Translations under genes and position numbers: made by a program
Notes under the pieces: generated by a model
Told to the model about the DNA's origin: nothing
Databases searched by the model: none
The model's input: the letters and a program-made list of their open reading frames with translations, nothing else
Shown here: in pieces, positions 55,546-64,000 of the stretch
Position numbering within the stretch: position 1 is the first letter of the stretch
Layout: each line of letters begins with the position of its first letter
Assembly (NCBI GenBank): GCA_905182985.1
Contig: CAJJDN010000127.1
Span: 59,013 to 123,012, forward strand
Length of the DNA: 64,000 nucleotides
Reading direction: 5' to 3'
DNA from: Paramecium sonneborni
Lineage: Eukaryota; Ciliophora; Oligohymenophorea; Peniculida; Parameciidae

Positions 55546-57128
55546 TCAAACTTAGAAGGATTTTAAGTCGTCTGCCACTGTTAATTCAAAACCAGTGTTT
55601 GCTCTGACCCATTCAAGGGTAGTGTCACTTGCAATTTCTGTTAATACTAATTGTCCATCTCTTTTAACAAAGACAGCCTTATCTAAACAAATAAACTAGT
55701 TTAATACCTGTAACGACTTAGCTAACTTTATTCATTCCTGTTGCTGGATATTATAATTCTTTAACAAATTTGACTTCTCCTTTAGCGGTATGTTCCATAA
55801 CAACAAGTACTTTAGATCCTGATGCAACTAAATCCATAGCTCCTCCCATTCCTTTAACCATTTTTCCTGGAATGACCCAATTAGCAATATCCCCTTATTT
55901 TGTAATTTGCATAGCTCCCAAAACAGTCATATCCAAATGTCCTCCTCTGATTATACCAAATGATTCACTGCTTTCAAAAGTAGTTGCTCCTGGGTTGAGA
56001 GTACATGATTCTTTTCCTGCATTTGAAAGATCTCCTAATTCTTAACCTAATTTAGGATAGGGACCAACTCCAATAGCTCCTATTTCTGTATGGAAATGAA
56101 TAGTCATGCTTTTATCAAGGAAAGCAGGAATAAGAGTAGGAATTCCAATACCCAAATTTACATACATTCCATCTTTAAATTCTTAAGCTGCTCTTTTAGC
56201 AATTCTGTTTCTTGTTGAATTTAATTTCCCTTAAGGTTTGATATCTATAAAATTATTTCAATTTTATACCTTTATGTTTATCATAAACACTTTAGTCATA
56301 AACAAGCCTTTCAACTGTCTTTAAGTAATTATTTCCTTGATAGAGATAATCCACATAAATTCCATTTATATGTGCCTCATCAAAACCAAAGCTTCCTACA
56401 GGTACAATGGTATCAACTTCAGCAATAACAACCTTTGCTGCTTTAACCATATCTTAATTAAAGTTTCTGGCAGTCCCCACAAACTTAAGATTACCATTGG
56501 TGTCAGCCATATTTGCTTTAATAAGAGCGAAATCTCCCCAAATAGAGTCTTCTCTTATGTATTTCTTTCCATTAAAGTATTCAACCTAATTATTATAATA
56601 AAATCTTACAGGCTTTGGTGTAGAAGCAATTTCTACACTCTCACCACCTTTATGATATTTGATAGGAATGCCTCCCTTTTCAACCACAGTGTCTGTACCA
56701 GTATGTGTATAAAAGGCAGGGATACCAGCTCCTGCGGCTCTTAATTTTTCTGCCAATGTTCCTTAAGGTACTAATTCCAATTCCAAAGTACCATCAAAGT
56801 ATTACCTATTGTTAATAATAAAGTATTACTTGGCTAGGTTGTGATTCTCTCCTGCATATGATGCAATGACTCTCTTTAATTATCCATTATTCAAAAGCAA
56901 TCCTAATCCCAAATCAGTTGTCCCACAGTTGTTACTTACGACTGTCAGATTTTTTGTTCCTGCCTCTTTCAATGCATTGATGCTGCATTCAGGTATACCA
57001 CACAACCCAAATCCACCGACAAGCACAGTAGATCCAGCTTGAATCTGTTTAATGACACTTAAGTCCTTTATGATGCGGACATAGTATCTACCGACATGAG
57101 TGAGAGAGGATATTGGCTTTACGTACAT
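55546..57128 (-). CDS. OXCT: succinyl-CoA:3-ketoacid CoA-transferase (SCOT), mitochondrial
   Basis: Two 25-nt introns; 510 residues, the usual length. A basic, Ser-rich start ([20 protein letters not shown]) suits mitochondrial import. The alpha half has [37 protein letters not shown] and [20 protein letters not shown]. The beta half has [19 protein letters not shown], the catalytic Glu in [33 protein letters not shown] and [14 protein letters not shown]. The enzyme moves CoA from succinyl-CoA to acetoacetate, the committed step in ketone body use. Both fused halves and the active-site Glu are present, so it should be functional. Confidence 0.95.
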
Positions 57129-57770
57129 TAATTTGAATCTTTTATTATAATAATTTCAAGATATTTTCGAGAGGATATGAATAATCATTATAATACGTAA
57201 TATATTTATGGCATAATATCTTTTTATAATATATATTATAATTATTATAAAAATTATAATAATTAATTAAATTTATTTAATTATTATTAATAATCACTCT
57301 ATTAATTATAATCATAAATAAAGAATTAAAGTATTTAATTGATCATATTAACTGTTGATTAGAATTAGCAAAATGACTTTTATAATAATAATACATTAAT
57401 ATCAATAACACCATTTATTATAGACTTATGTAATTGGGTAAAAATTTATTTTTGGCACATTTTTAATAATTTTCATCAAAAATTGTTTTGGTTTCATGTT
57501 TCAAATCAAATTGATATACTTGTAATATATTTTTTAAATATTTTTGTGTGTAAAAGCATGAAATTCTTCGTATAATTCTTCATTCCTTTTTTTAAACTAA
57601 ATTATTATAAAAATCACTAAATTTCTAAATAGATATTCTGTATTTTTTTTGACTTACAAAAAAGGCATTTAAAATTATAGTTGCTGTCTGATTGCATAGG
57701 CAATATCATTGTTTAATTGTAGTATAAGGTAATAAAATTCATATTAAATTAATAAAATAATAATAAAAAA
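57129..57770. other. AT-rich spacer, no gene seen
   Basis: 641 bp of very AT-rich sequence between the SCOT start and the tRNA-Gly 3' end. No convincing reading frame on either strand. T-rich runs follow the tRNA 3' end on the minus strand (TTTTTTATTATTATTTTATT), enough for RNA polymerase III termination. Confidence 0.5.
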
Positions 57771-57841
57771 TGCGCTGTACGAGACTCGAACTCGTGTCAC
57801 AAGGATGGCAACCTTGAATACTACCCTTATACTAACAGTGC
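57771..57841 (-). tRNA. tRNA-Gly (anticodon GCC)
   Basis: 71 nt on the minus strand. The anticodon stem CAAGG/CCTTG encloses TTGCCAT, anticodon GCC. The T arm is CGAG-TTCGAGT-CTCG and the D arm contains AGTATAAGGGTAGTAT. Discriminator A. The acceptor stem GCACTGT pairs with ACAGCGC except for an A-C mismatch at the third pair; eukaryotic Gly tRNAs usually have GCG..CGC there. T-rich sequence follows the 3' end. A functional gene is likely, but the mismatch deserves checking. Confidence 0.88.
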
Positions 57842-58436
57842 CTAATAGTATATTGAGATATTATAACTATAAAAATAGGATTCATCATTTAAGATTTAAG
57901 AAGAACTATCCAAAAATTTATTATATCATTAATAAAGTAACATATGAAAGAAAAAAATTATATTACCTAATATATATTTTAAGATTATATTTGCTATAAT
58001 TTAGTGAAAATTATTGAATAGCAATTTGATTCCTTTGGTATTTGAGATTAATCTAGTAATTAAGCATAATAAAATAATGATTATTCTCAAATAATAATTA
58101 GAATATAAAATGTTAAATTTCTTTGATAAGCTAAATTATAAACTAAATAAAATTAAGGATAAATCTCCTAAATTTGTTAAAGATTTCGGATATTATTTTT
58201 TTTTCATTGTAATAGACATAATATAAACTAAAGGCGAGAAGTAAATTAATAAAAACTACCTTATTCAAAATAAGAAGAAAAAAGTGAAAAAATAATCCCG
58301 AAAATTGTGGGTCATTTTCATGAAACAATCCATAAGTATTCTTATCTAATAAGTAATTTATTTTAGTATTATTATAATTTAAAATTGATCTGTTGAAATT
58401 ACTTGATATTATTAGAAAAACAATTTTTAAGGTTTG
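57842..58436. other. AT-rich spacer with a weak open frame
   Basis: The only open frame of note is 58110-58388 (+), 92 codons starting MLNFFDKLNYKLNKIKDKSP. It is Lys/Ile-rich, and such TGA-free runs occur by chance here, so it is not called as a gene. Nothing else was seen. Confidence 0.35.
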
Positions 58437-59058
58437 ATGTATGTTAATGATGATGATGATATGAATAATAAGAATAGTAGGAGTAAAACCATAGGAAAAA
58501 CTTTAACTGAATTAATTGATTAAATTAAGAAAATTAAAAAAAGAAAAAGGTTAATAATAAAAAAGTAATAATTTCAAGCGAATATATAGTATTTTAATAG
58601 CTATAATAATAGGACGAAAATTTGTAACAACCAAAAAAGAAAGAATAGAAGAAGACAGAAACAAGCGATTTCAATGTTATTTTGAATTGATTAAGATTTA
58701 CTTAAATAAGGTTACTAAAGAAGAAGGAGTTAACAAAAAAAATACAAATAAAGAATCTACTCCTGCAGAAAGAGTACCATAATAAACTTAATAATTCCTA
58801 GAATAAGTTTAATAAGCAAATGTATAAAGAACAAATAATAATGAAAATGTTGATATTAAAACATTTTAGTAAAAAAGGCAAAAAAACAAACTGCAACACA
58901 TTGGGTAGAAAAGGTAAAAATTTTCGAAAATTTCTAAGATTTAGAAAGAGTAAACAAAAATTGAATAGAGAAACTAAAAGTTTAAAATAAGGACTAAGAT
59001 TTAGATCTTTGAAGTAGTTATTGTATATATATATACATTAAACATAATTTATATTTGA
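58437..59058 (+). CDS. basic, Gln/Lys-rich hypothetical protein
   Basis: A 29-nt and a 20-nt intron, both starting GTT, give 190 residues. It begins MYVNDDDDMNNKNSRSKTIG and is then strongly basic and Gln/Asn-rich (SEYIVFQQLQQQDENLQQPK, later RQKNKLQHIGQKRQKFSKIS). No domain recognised; it looks disordered. Both introns lack the usual GTA start, so the model is tentative. The next gene on the same strand starts 24 nt downstream. Confidence 0.4.
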
Positions 59059-59082
59059 TTGTTTAATTAACGAATTATTGCA

Positions 59083-59542
59083 ATGTATTTAGAAAAACAT
59101 GCTAAAGCATTAATAGATTACTAATATAGCTCAGATGATGATCATGATAGTATAGATTAAAAAAAGTAAGCTATGAAATATCAAAATGATTTTAATTAAA
59201 CAGATGAATATGTTCGAAGATTGAAAAAAGAGAACCTAAATAATGTATTTTAAGATGTGATTATAGAAATAAACAATAACTATATTATTAGCAGATTTAG
59301 AAGTTCATTAAAAAAGAATTGTTTAACTAGAATAAGAACTGTTTAATTAAAGAAAATTAGCATAAGATTCACAAGATTAATTAAAGAGAGTTAAAATAAA
59401 GAAATAAGAAGATAGAATGTTGAAAGAGTAGAAAAAATTTTAAGAGAAATTTGCTTTGTAGACAAATGATGCTCTTGAAAAATTAAGATAACATTTTGAT
59501 TAGACATTATAATAACTTACACCAAAACCTGATAAGAGATGA
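59083..59542 (+). CDS. small coiled-coil protein
   Basis: One 22-nt intron; 145 residues. After an acidic patch (SSDDDHDSIDQKKQ) the chain is a continuous coiled coil: ADLEVHQKRIVQLEQELFNQ, then KKFQEKFALQTNDALEKLRQ. The C-terminus is TPKPDKR. No family recognised. Size and composition resemble small ciliary or basal-body coils, which is only an analogy. Confidence 0.6.
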
Positions 59543-59595
59543 ATATAGTTAAATTTTAATAATAATTATATCATGAAATAAAAAATGATTTTTTC

Positions 59596-60795
59596 TCAAA
59601 TTGTTGACTTACTGTTAATTTAAAAATTTGGTTAACCATTCAAAGGTCTATGATTATAATATTAGATCTTCTCTATTTTACTCAAGTGTGAAATGATGTG
59701 ATCTATAAGAATAATACAAATTTGCACTAGTAAACGAATCTAATTTATTAGGATATTCTTATTATTATGAATTATGTGCTTCCATTTATTTTGTGTCATA
59801 AATGTATTTCTGCTACTATTGTCATTTAATCCAAAATGAGAAAATCTTAAATCATTTAATACTTTTCCTGTTAATTGTCCAGGTTGTCCAGCTGTATTTT
59901 TGAAACTTTAAATATAATTAAATTAATAAGAATACTTGGATTGCAATTCCGATTAATAATAAATATTTTCAGTTCCAATTTTGAAATATGAGACTTAATT
60001 AGAGAATGAGAATTTGATAATTATTCTAGAGGTTTTATCATACTTGTATAGAAAGTTTAAATTTATGTTTCTAAAATTTTGGATCTCCTTGAATTATTAT
60101 TTAATTTGACTTTATTTCTGAATATGGCTTAGACTTTTCATAAGACAAAATGAGTTGTTTTCTATGAAAATTATAGGGCTTTCCTCTCAAATTTTATCTA
60201 TTCACTTCAGCAAAAGGAAATGAAGTTATTTCTTACCTCTAAAAATATTCTTAATTTAATGTTAATAATCTGGATTAGTTTTTCAAAAATGAAGATTTGT
60301 TTATAAAAATCTTAGTTTATAAGATGCCTAGGGTCCTCTATCTTTTTGATTATGAAATTCTTGTTAAGCAGTAATTATAGGGCGTTTCTAATAATTCATT
60401 TAGAATATTACCTATTTCCTAAGAAGATGCTTTTTCAGCCAAATATTATTTAATTTCCAATTATTGAGGTTAATATTAAAAATTGTAATTTGTCTACAAC
60501 CTTTTAATTGTAGTTTCTCAAAATTGTGAAGATAAGATATTATCTTATTTTTTTAAGCTCATTACTGAGAATGATTGGTTCTTAAATCATTTTTTTATTT
60601 TAATTTAATAAAAGGTTCTCCAATTTATTTTCCTTAAAAATTAGTTTTAAATATTGAATGAAGCTTTAATACTATTCGATATAAATTTTTACGTTTAGAT
60701 TCTCTCAGATAAAAATGAGCACTTCTTAAATTTAATCTATTACTAACTCTAAATATTTAATTATTAATTTAATCTTCTTGATTAAACATTATCAT
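59596..60795 (-). pseudogene. damaged gene of unknown family
   Basis: Starting at MIMFNQEDQINNQIFRVSNR, protein-like segments follow one another on the minus strand: TIKRLQTNYNFQYQPQQLEI, YNYCLTRISQSKRQRTLGIL, FPFAEVNRQNLRGKPYNFHR, KIGTENIYYQSELQSKYSYQ, GKVLNDLRFSHFGLNDNSSR and EYPNKLDSFTSANLYYSYRS. Some junctions are explained by introns of about 22-24 nt. At two places (near 60030 and 59800) the frame changes without a short GT-AG intron that fits, though a 38-nt intron could rescue the second. Either a young pseudogene or sequence errors. No domain recognised. Confidence 0.4.
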
Positions 60796-60936
60796 AGTAA
60801 TTTTATGAATATTGTCTTGTTTGTTTGATGATCCATATAAATCAAAAATTTTATAATATAAAAAATATATATAAATATATGAAAAGTAATTCTAGTTATA
60901 TATGTTCTTAATTGTGTTAATTAAATATAATACTAC

Positions 60937-61233
60937 TCATTGTTTAATTGGATCATTCATACTATGTTAAGGTTAAGCTTTAAAACGATATCTTCCATTT
61001 GGCATTAATTTTCCTGAGATTAAATGATTTTCTAAAAATTCTCGTGCTTCTTCTCCAAAAAATATGTGATTTTGAATCTTGATTTAATCAGTTTCATTGG
61101 CATTTTCTTTGATTTTATTTCTACATTCAATTCTTACTCTATGAAACATTTGTGGATCCCCATTAAAAGTTTTCATCATAGTTTTGAGCATCCTTCTATA
61201 GAAAAGTAATGTTCCTTAATAAATATTGCTCAT
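60937..61233 (-). CDS. LYR-motif mitochondrial assembly factor-like protein
   Basis: Intronless, 98 residues. The N-terminus carries the LYR/F-type signature LLFYRRMLKTMMKTF with a downstream Arg/Phe-rich helix (FHRVRIECRNKIKENANETD) and the moderately conserved end FLENHLISGKLMPNGRYRFK. LYRM proteins are small three-helix mitochondrial factors that bind acyl carrier protein and help assemble respiratory complexes or iron-sulfur enzymes. Which subfamily is not clear. It is divergent from the OTU protease gene with 66 nt between starts. Confidence 0.72.
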
Positions 61234-61299
61234 TAAATTTATTAATAAAGAATTATGTAAAAAAAGAAAAACAAATAAAAATATGAAAAACATTAGTAA

Positions 61300-62311
61300 A
61301 TGATGAAAGATAAGCAATAATAAAGATAAACAAAAAAGTAGTTAAAGAAATAGAGAGGATAAGCTCGTTCGCTCAAAGGTATAAAAAATAAATTATTATT
61401 TAGGTTATGCTAAACATTTTTAAGAGTTTTAAGATGAAATGAATTAATTAGGACTTTAAATTAGAGATGTAGAGGGAGATGGAAATTGTCTTTTTAGATC
61501 AATAGCAGATGTATTACATGGAGATGAAAAATATCATAAATAATTAAGAAGATTAGCAGTTTAAACAATGGAAGAAAATTAAGAATTTTTTGGACTCTTT
61601 ATTGAAGATGATATGACTTTCAATTAATATTTAAAAGAAATGTCGTCAGATGGTGAATGGGGAGGCAATTTAGAATTACAAGCACTTTCTTAGGCATTGG
61701 ATGTAAATTTTTTCATCCACATGAAAGGAAGACCGTCTATGATTATAAAATCAATGACAGATGAAAAACCTTTAAATGAAGTAAATTGTTGATTATAGCA
61801 ATGTTAGAAAGATTCACTTCATTTAGCTTATCATTTAATAGAAAATGTTGCTGAACATTATAGTGCTGTAAGAATGTTAGGAGATGACAGTAATAAAAGA
61901 GCTGAACCTATAACCTTAGATATTTTTGAAGGTCTATTAGATACTTTCTAATAAGCCCCTTTAGGAGATGAAGATAATTTTTAATAATTTGATGAATTAG
62001 AATAATTTGAAGATCCTGAAGAAAGAGAATACTTTTAAGCCTTAAAAGAATAAGAAGAAGCTGAAAAGGCTGCTAAAGAGGCTATGAAAAAAGCAGAGCT
62101 TTAAAAATATTAATTGAAATAGAAAAAGAATAAAAAATGCAATTGTGGTTCCAATAAAACCTATAAAGACTGTTGTATGAATATAGATATAGAGAAAGCT
62201 GAGAAATAGAAAAATCCTAAACAACAACAATAATAACAATAATAATAATAATAATAACAATAATAACCTCAATCAGATACTCCAATGAAAAAATAAGCTG
62301 TATTTATATGA
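61300..62311 (+). CDS. OTU-family cysteine protease (deubiquitinase) with SEC-C motif
   Basis: Introns of 25 and 27 nt give 319 residues. The OTU domain spans about residues 30-185: catalytic Asp/Cys in VEGDGNCLFRSIADVLHG, EWGGNLELQALSQALDVNFF, and the catalytic His in LIENVAEHYSAVRML. The C-terminal third is acidic then basic coil, followed by a SEC-C zinc motif (KKCNCGSNKTYKDCCM) and a run of 13-14 Gln encoded by TAA, CAA and CAG-free codons. OTU enzymes cleave ubiquitin chains. The OTU plus SEC-C pairing resembles OTUD3-like proteins of protists and plants. Two adjacent ATGs make the first residue ambiguous by one. Confidence 0.88.
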
Positions 62312-62334
62312 TAATTTGTCAATTCATACTATTT

Positions 62335-62672
62335 ATGAATTATTATAAAAAAAAGTTAGCAATAAAAAATGATGAACAATTATCTCTTCCTCAAATTTCT
62401 GATAATAGATCATTTAGTTTAAATAAAGAGACCAGCTGCTCCATTGAGCATAATCGCAATTTGTACTTTTCTTTTATATAATCTAATCAAAAATCATAAG
62501 ATGTATGTTAAAGGAAACCATAACATATGAGAAATATTGAAAGAAAAAACTAAATGCTTAAATTATAATTGAAGAGGGTATTTTTATATATCAAAGAAAG
62601 GTCTCACCACCTCGTTTGCAGTATGAAACTTTAGAAGAGATATATTTTATTAGATACAAAAAAATAACATGA
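62335..62672 (+). CDS. small basic hypothetical protein
   Basis: One 23-nt intron; 104 residues, starting MNYYKKKLAIKNDEQLSLPQ. It is Ser/Asn/Gln-rich, then has a short basic helix (RNIERKNQMLKLQLKRVSPP) and ends EEIYFIRYKKIT. No domain recognised. The 23-nt intron was preferred over a 19-nt alternative because it extends the frame into a protein-like end. The gene is convergent with the LRR gene, with 29 nt between the stops. Confidence 0.5.
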
Positions 62673-62701
62673 TCCATATTATTAATTTTTTTATAATTTA
62701 T

Positions 62702-63714
62702 TCATTTCTTCTTCTTGCCTTTCTTCTTCTTCTTTGGTTTTCTTTTCTTTGTTAGTGATTTTAATTTATCAGTCAAAGGTTTTGAAATTTGATCTGATAT
62801 TTCTATAAAAAAAATTGATTTATTTTTTTCGATCAATGGAATAATTTTTGTAGCATCTAAATAAAATTAAAATATAAGTACCTTCATCACTAAGTAAATT
62901 GAATTTTAGATCATAATATCCAAGTGTTTTGTTTAATTCGAAAGTTGAAAGAATTTTATTAATCAAGGTTAAATCAGTAGGATCAGAATGAAATTGATTA
63001 TCTGCTAATTTAATTCTTTCTAAAGTATTATTAATTTCTAATGCTCTAAATAATTCATATGCTCCTTCATTTTTAAGACGATTTCCACATAATTTTAATT
63101 TATACAATTTGCTATTAACATTTGCTAATATGTCCTAAAGATATCTAGCTCCATCTGCTTCTATTCCACAATAATTCAAGGCCAAACTTTCTAATGTATT
63201 ATTCATAGATAGCCCTTTAGTGAGTTCAGCCAAACCTTCTGAGCCTATTTGATTATGATCCAATTTCAGTTTTACTAATTTATTTTCACACTTTGGATGT
63301 AGTATATCAGCTAAAAACTTACATCCTAAAATTATTATTAAAATTACCTAATACACCAATTTAATTATCTAAAAGATCTAAAACTTCCAACAATCTAACT
63401 TTATCAATATATATGCATATTGTTCTGACTCCTTCATCTTAACATTTCACTCTCCATAATCTTAATTGTTTTAGATGTTTATAGCCTATTTCAGTAAATG
63501 ATTCCATCATAGCTCTTACACCAACAGGCCCCATTTCTTCCCACAGTTTTACATTTTATAAATGTTCTCCTTCTGAACAAACTGCTTCTAATCTCTCTTT
63601 AAATATTTTGCAAAGAGGAACTCCATTAATTTCACATCGCTTTCGGTATAATTTATTTAATTATTCTGTTGAGAAATCTTCTACTTGATCTCCCTTTTTC
63701 TTTTTATCTCCCAT
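62702..63714 (-). CDS. leucine-rich-repeat protein (ribonuclease-inhibitor type)
   Basis: Introns of 22 and 25 nt give 321 residues. About seven LRRs of the RI class, with the LxLxxNxI/L pattern: LKQLRLWRVKCQDEGVRTIC, LLEVLDLLDNQIGVLG, LVKLKLDHNQIGSEGLAELT, LESLALNYCGIEADGARYL, LYKLKLCGNRLKNEGAYELF and LERIKLADNQFHS. The N-terminus (MGDKKKKGDQVEDFSTEQLN) and C-terminus (SLTKKRKPKKKKKGKKKK) are Lys-rich. This layout is common in axonemal and flagellar LRR proteins, but binding partners are unknown. Confidence 0.85.
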
Positions 63715-64000
63715 TTAAAATTAATATTAATACTAAATTGTTTCTAATTCTTATTTTCTAGAATTTCTCTTAATATTTCATTTAATATGCATTTAAGATT
63801 TTATTTTAAGAAGATTAAGATGTTTATCAATTAATATGTATTTTTCGATCATTTATAAGAGATATCTAAACAAAACTAATAATACAACATTTACAATATA
63901 CTCTAAAAAGCATTTCATAGATTTATCTATATTAAATTTGCAGATGTCTAAGAAACATTTATATTTTAATTTTAACTTATGTTATTGTTTTACTTATTTA

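Noticed and set aside
62042..62272. Leucine-run frame on the minus strand
   Set aside because: Antisense of the polyglutamine and Lys/Glu-rich end of the OTU protease gene.

Overview
The window is macronuclear DNA of a ciliate, almost certainly Paramecium. TAA and TAG are read as glutamine in every convincing gene and TGA is the only stop. The DNA is very AT-rich. Introns are tiny, mostly 19-33 nt with GTA...TAG ends, and splicing them out by eye restores long, family-recognisable proteins. Genes are packed on both strands with intergenic gaps of often 10-100 nt. Tetrahymena has longer introns and hypotrichs have single-gene chromosomes, so Paramecium fits best; I cannot name the species. In each gene entry below, spliced lengths come from manual splicing and were checked for divisibility by three.

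The assembly has a systematic fault. There are five single-N positions (5792, 24273, 30903, 44270, 53117). Each is flanked by two apparently identical direct copies of 1.04-1.19 kb, as if overlapping contig ends were joined without being merged. About 5.7 kb is therefore redundant, the real locus is about 58.3 kb, and apparent tandem duplicates at these places are not biology.

Layout. 0.1-3.4 kb: CDGSH iron-sulfur protein and methionine aminopeptidase 1 (divergent, 17 nt apart), a mitochondrial carrier, tRNA-Leu(UAA). 3.4-10 kb: coiled-coil protein, C2H2 zinc-finger protein, ISWI remodeller. 10-15.6 kb: LRR protein, two hypotheticals, a MORN/IQ protein with a predicted lipid anchor, further hypotheticals. 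15.6-19 kb: decayed coding sequence and a small acylated-type protein. 19-29.5 kb: calcium-dependent protein kinase, a small protein, selenocysteine elongation factor EEFSEC, an OSCA/TMEM63 channel, adenylate kinase 7, CDC25 phosphatase. 29.5-36.5 kb: decayed DNA, a polycystin-type channel, a membrane protein. 36.5-42.6 kb: a giant XMAP215/TOG protein. 43-50.3 kb: coiled-coil protein, RBR ubiquitin ligase, kinesin-2, HMG-box protein. 50.3-55.5 kb: decayed gene, an unknown intact gene, relics. 55.5-64 kb: succinyl-CoA:3-ketoacid transferase, tRNA-Gly(GCC), small coiled-coil proteins, a damaged gene, a LYR-motif protein, an OTU/SEC-C deubiquitinase and an LRR protein.

Several genes belong to cilium or microtubule biology (AK7 with a DPY-30 tail, kinesin-2, TOG protein, polycystin channel, MORN/IQ protein), as expected for a ciliate, but they do not form an operon-like unit. 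Intact genes alternate with visibly decaying ones, which fits ohnolog loss after whole-genome duplication. I saw no CRISPR array, transposon or virus. The features most worth a second look are the CDGSH protein with a cysteine in place of a cluster-ligand histidine, the selenocysteine factor in an organism whose only stop is TGA, long open frames interrupted by single TGAs, and the diverged repeated leaders in front of the kinase gene.
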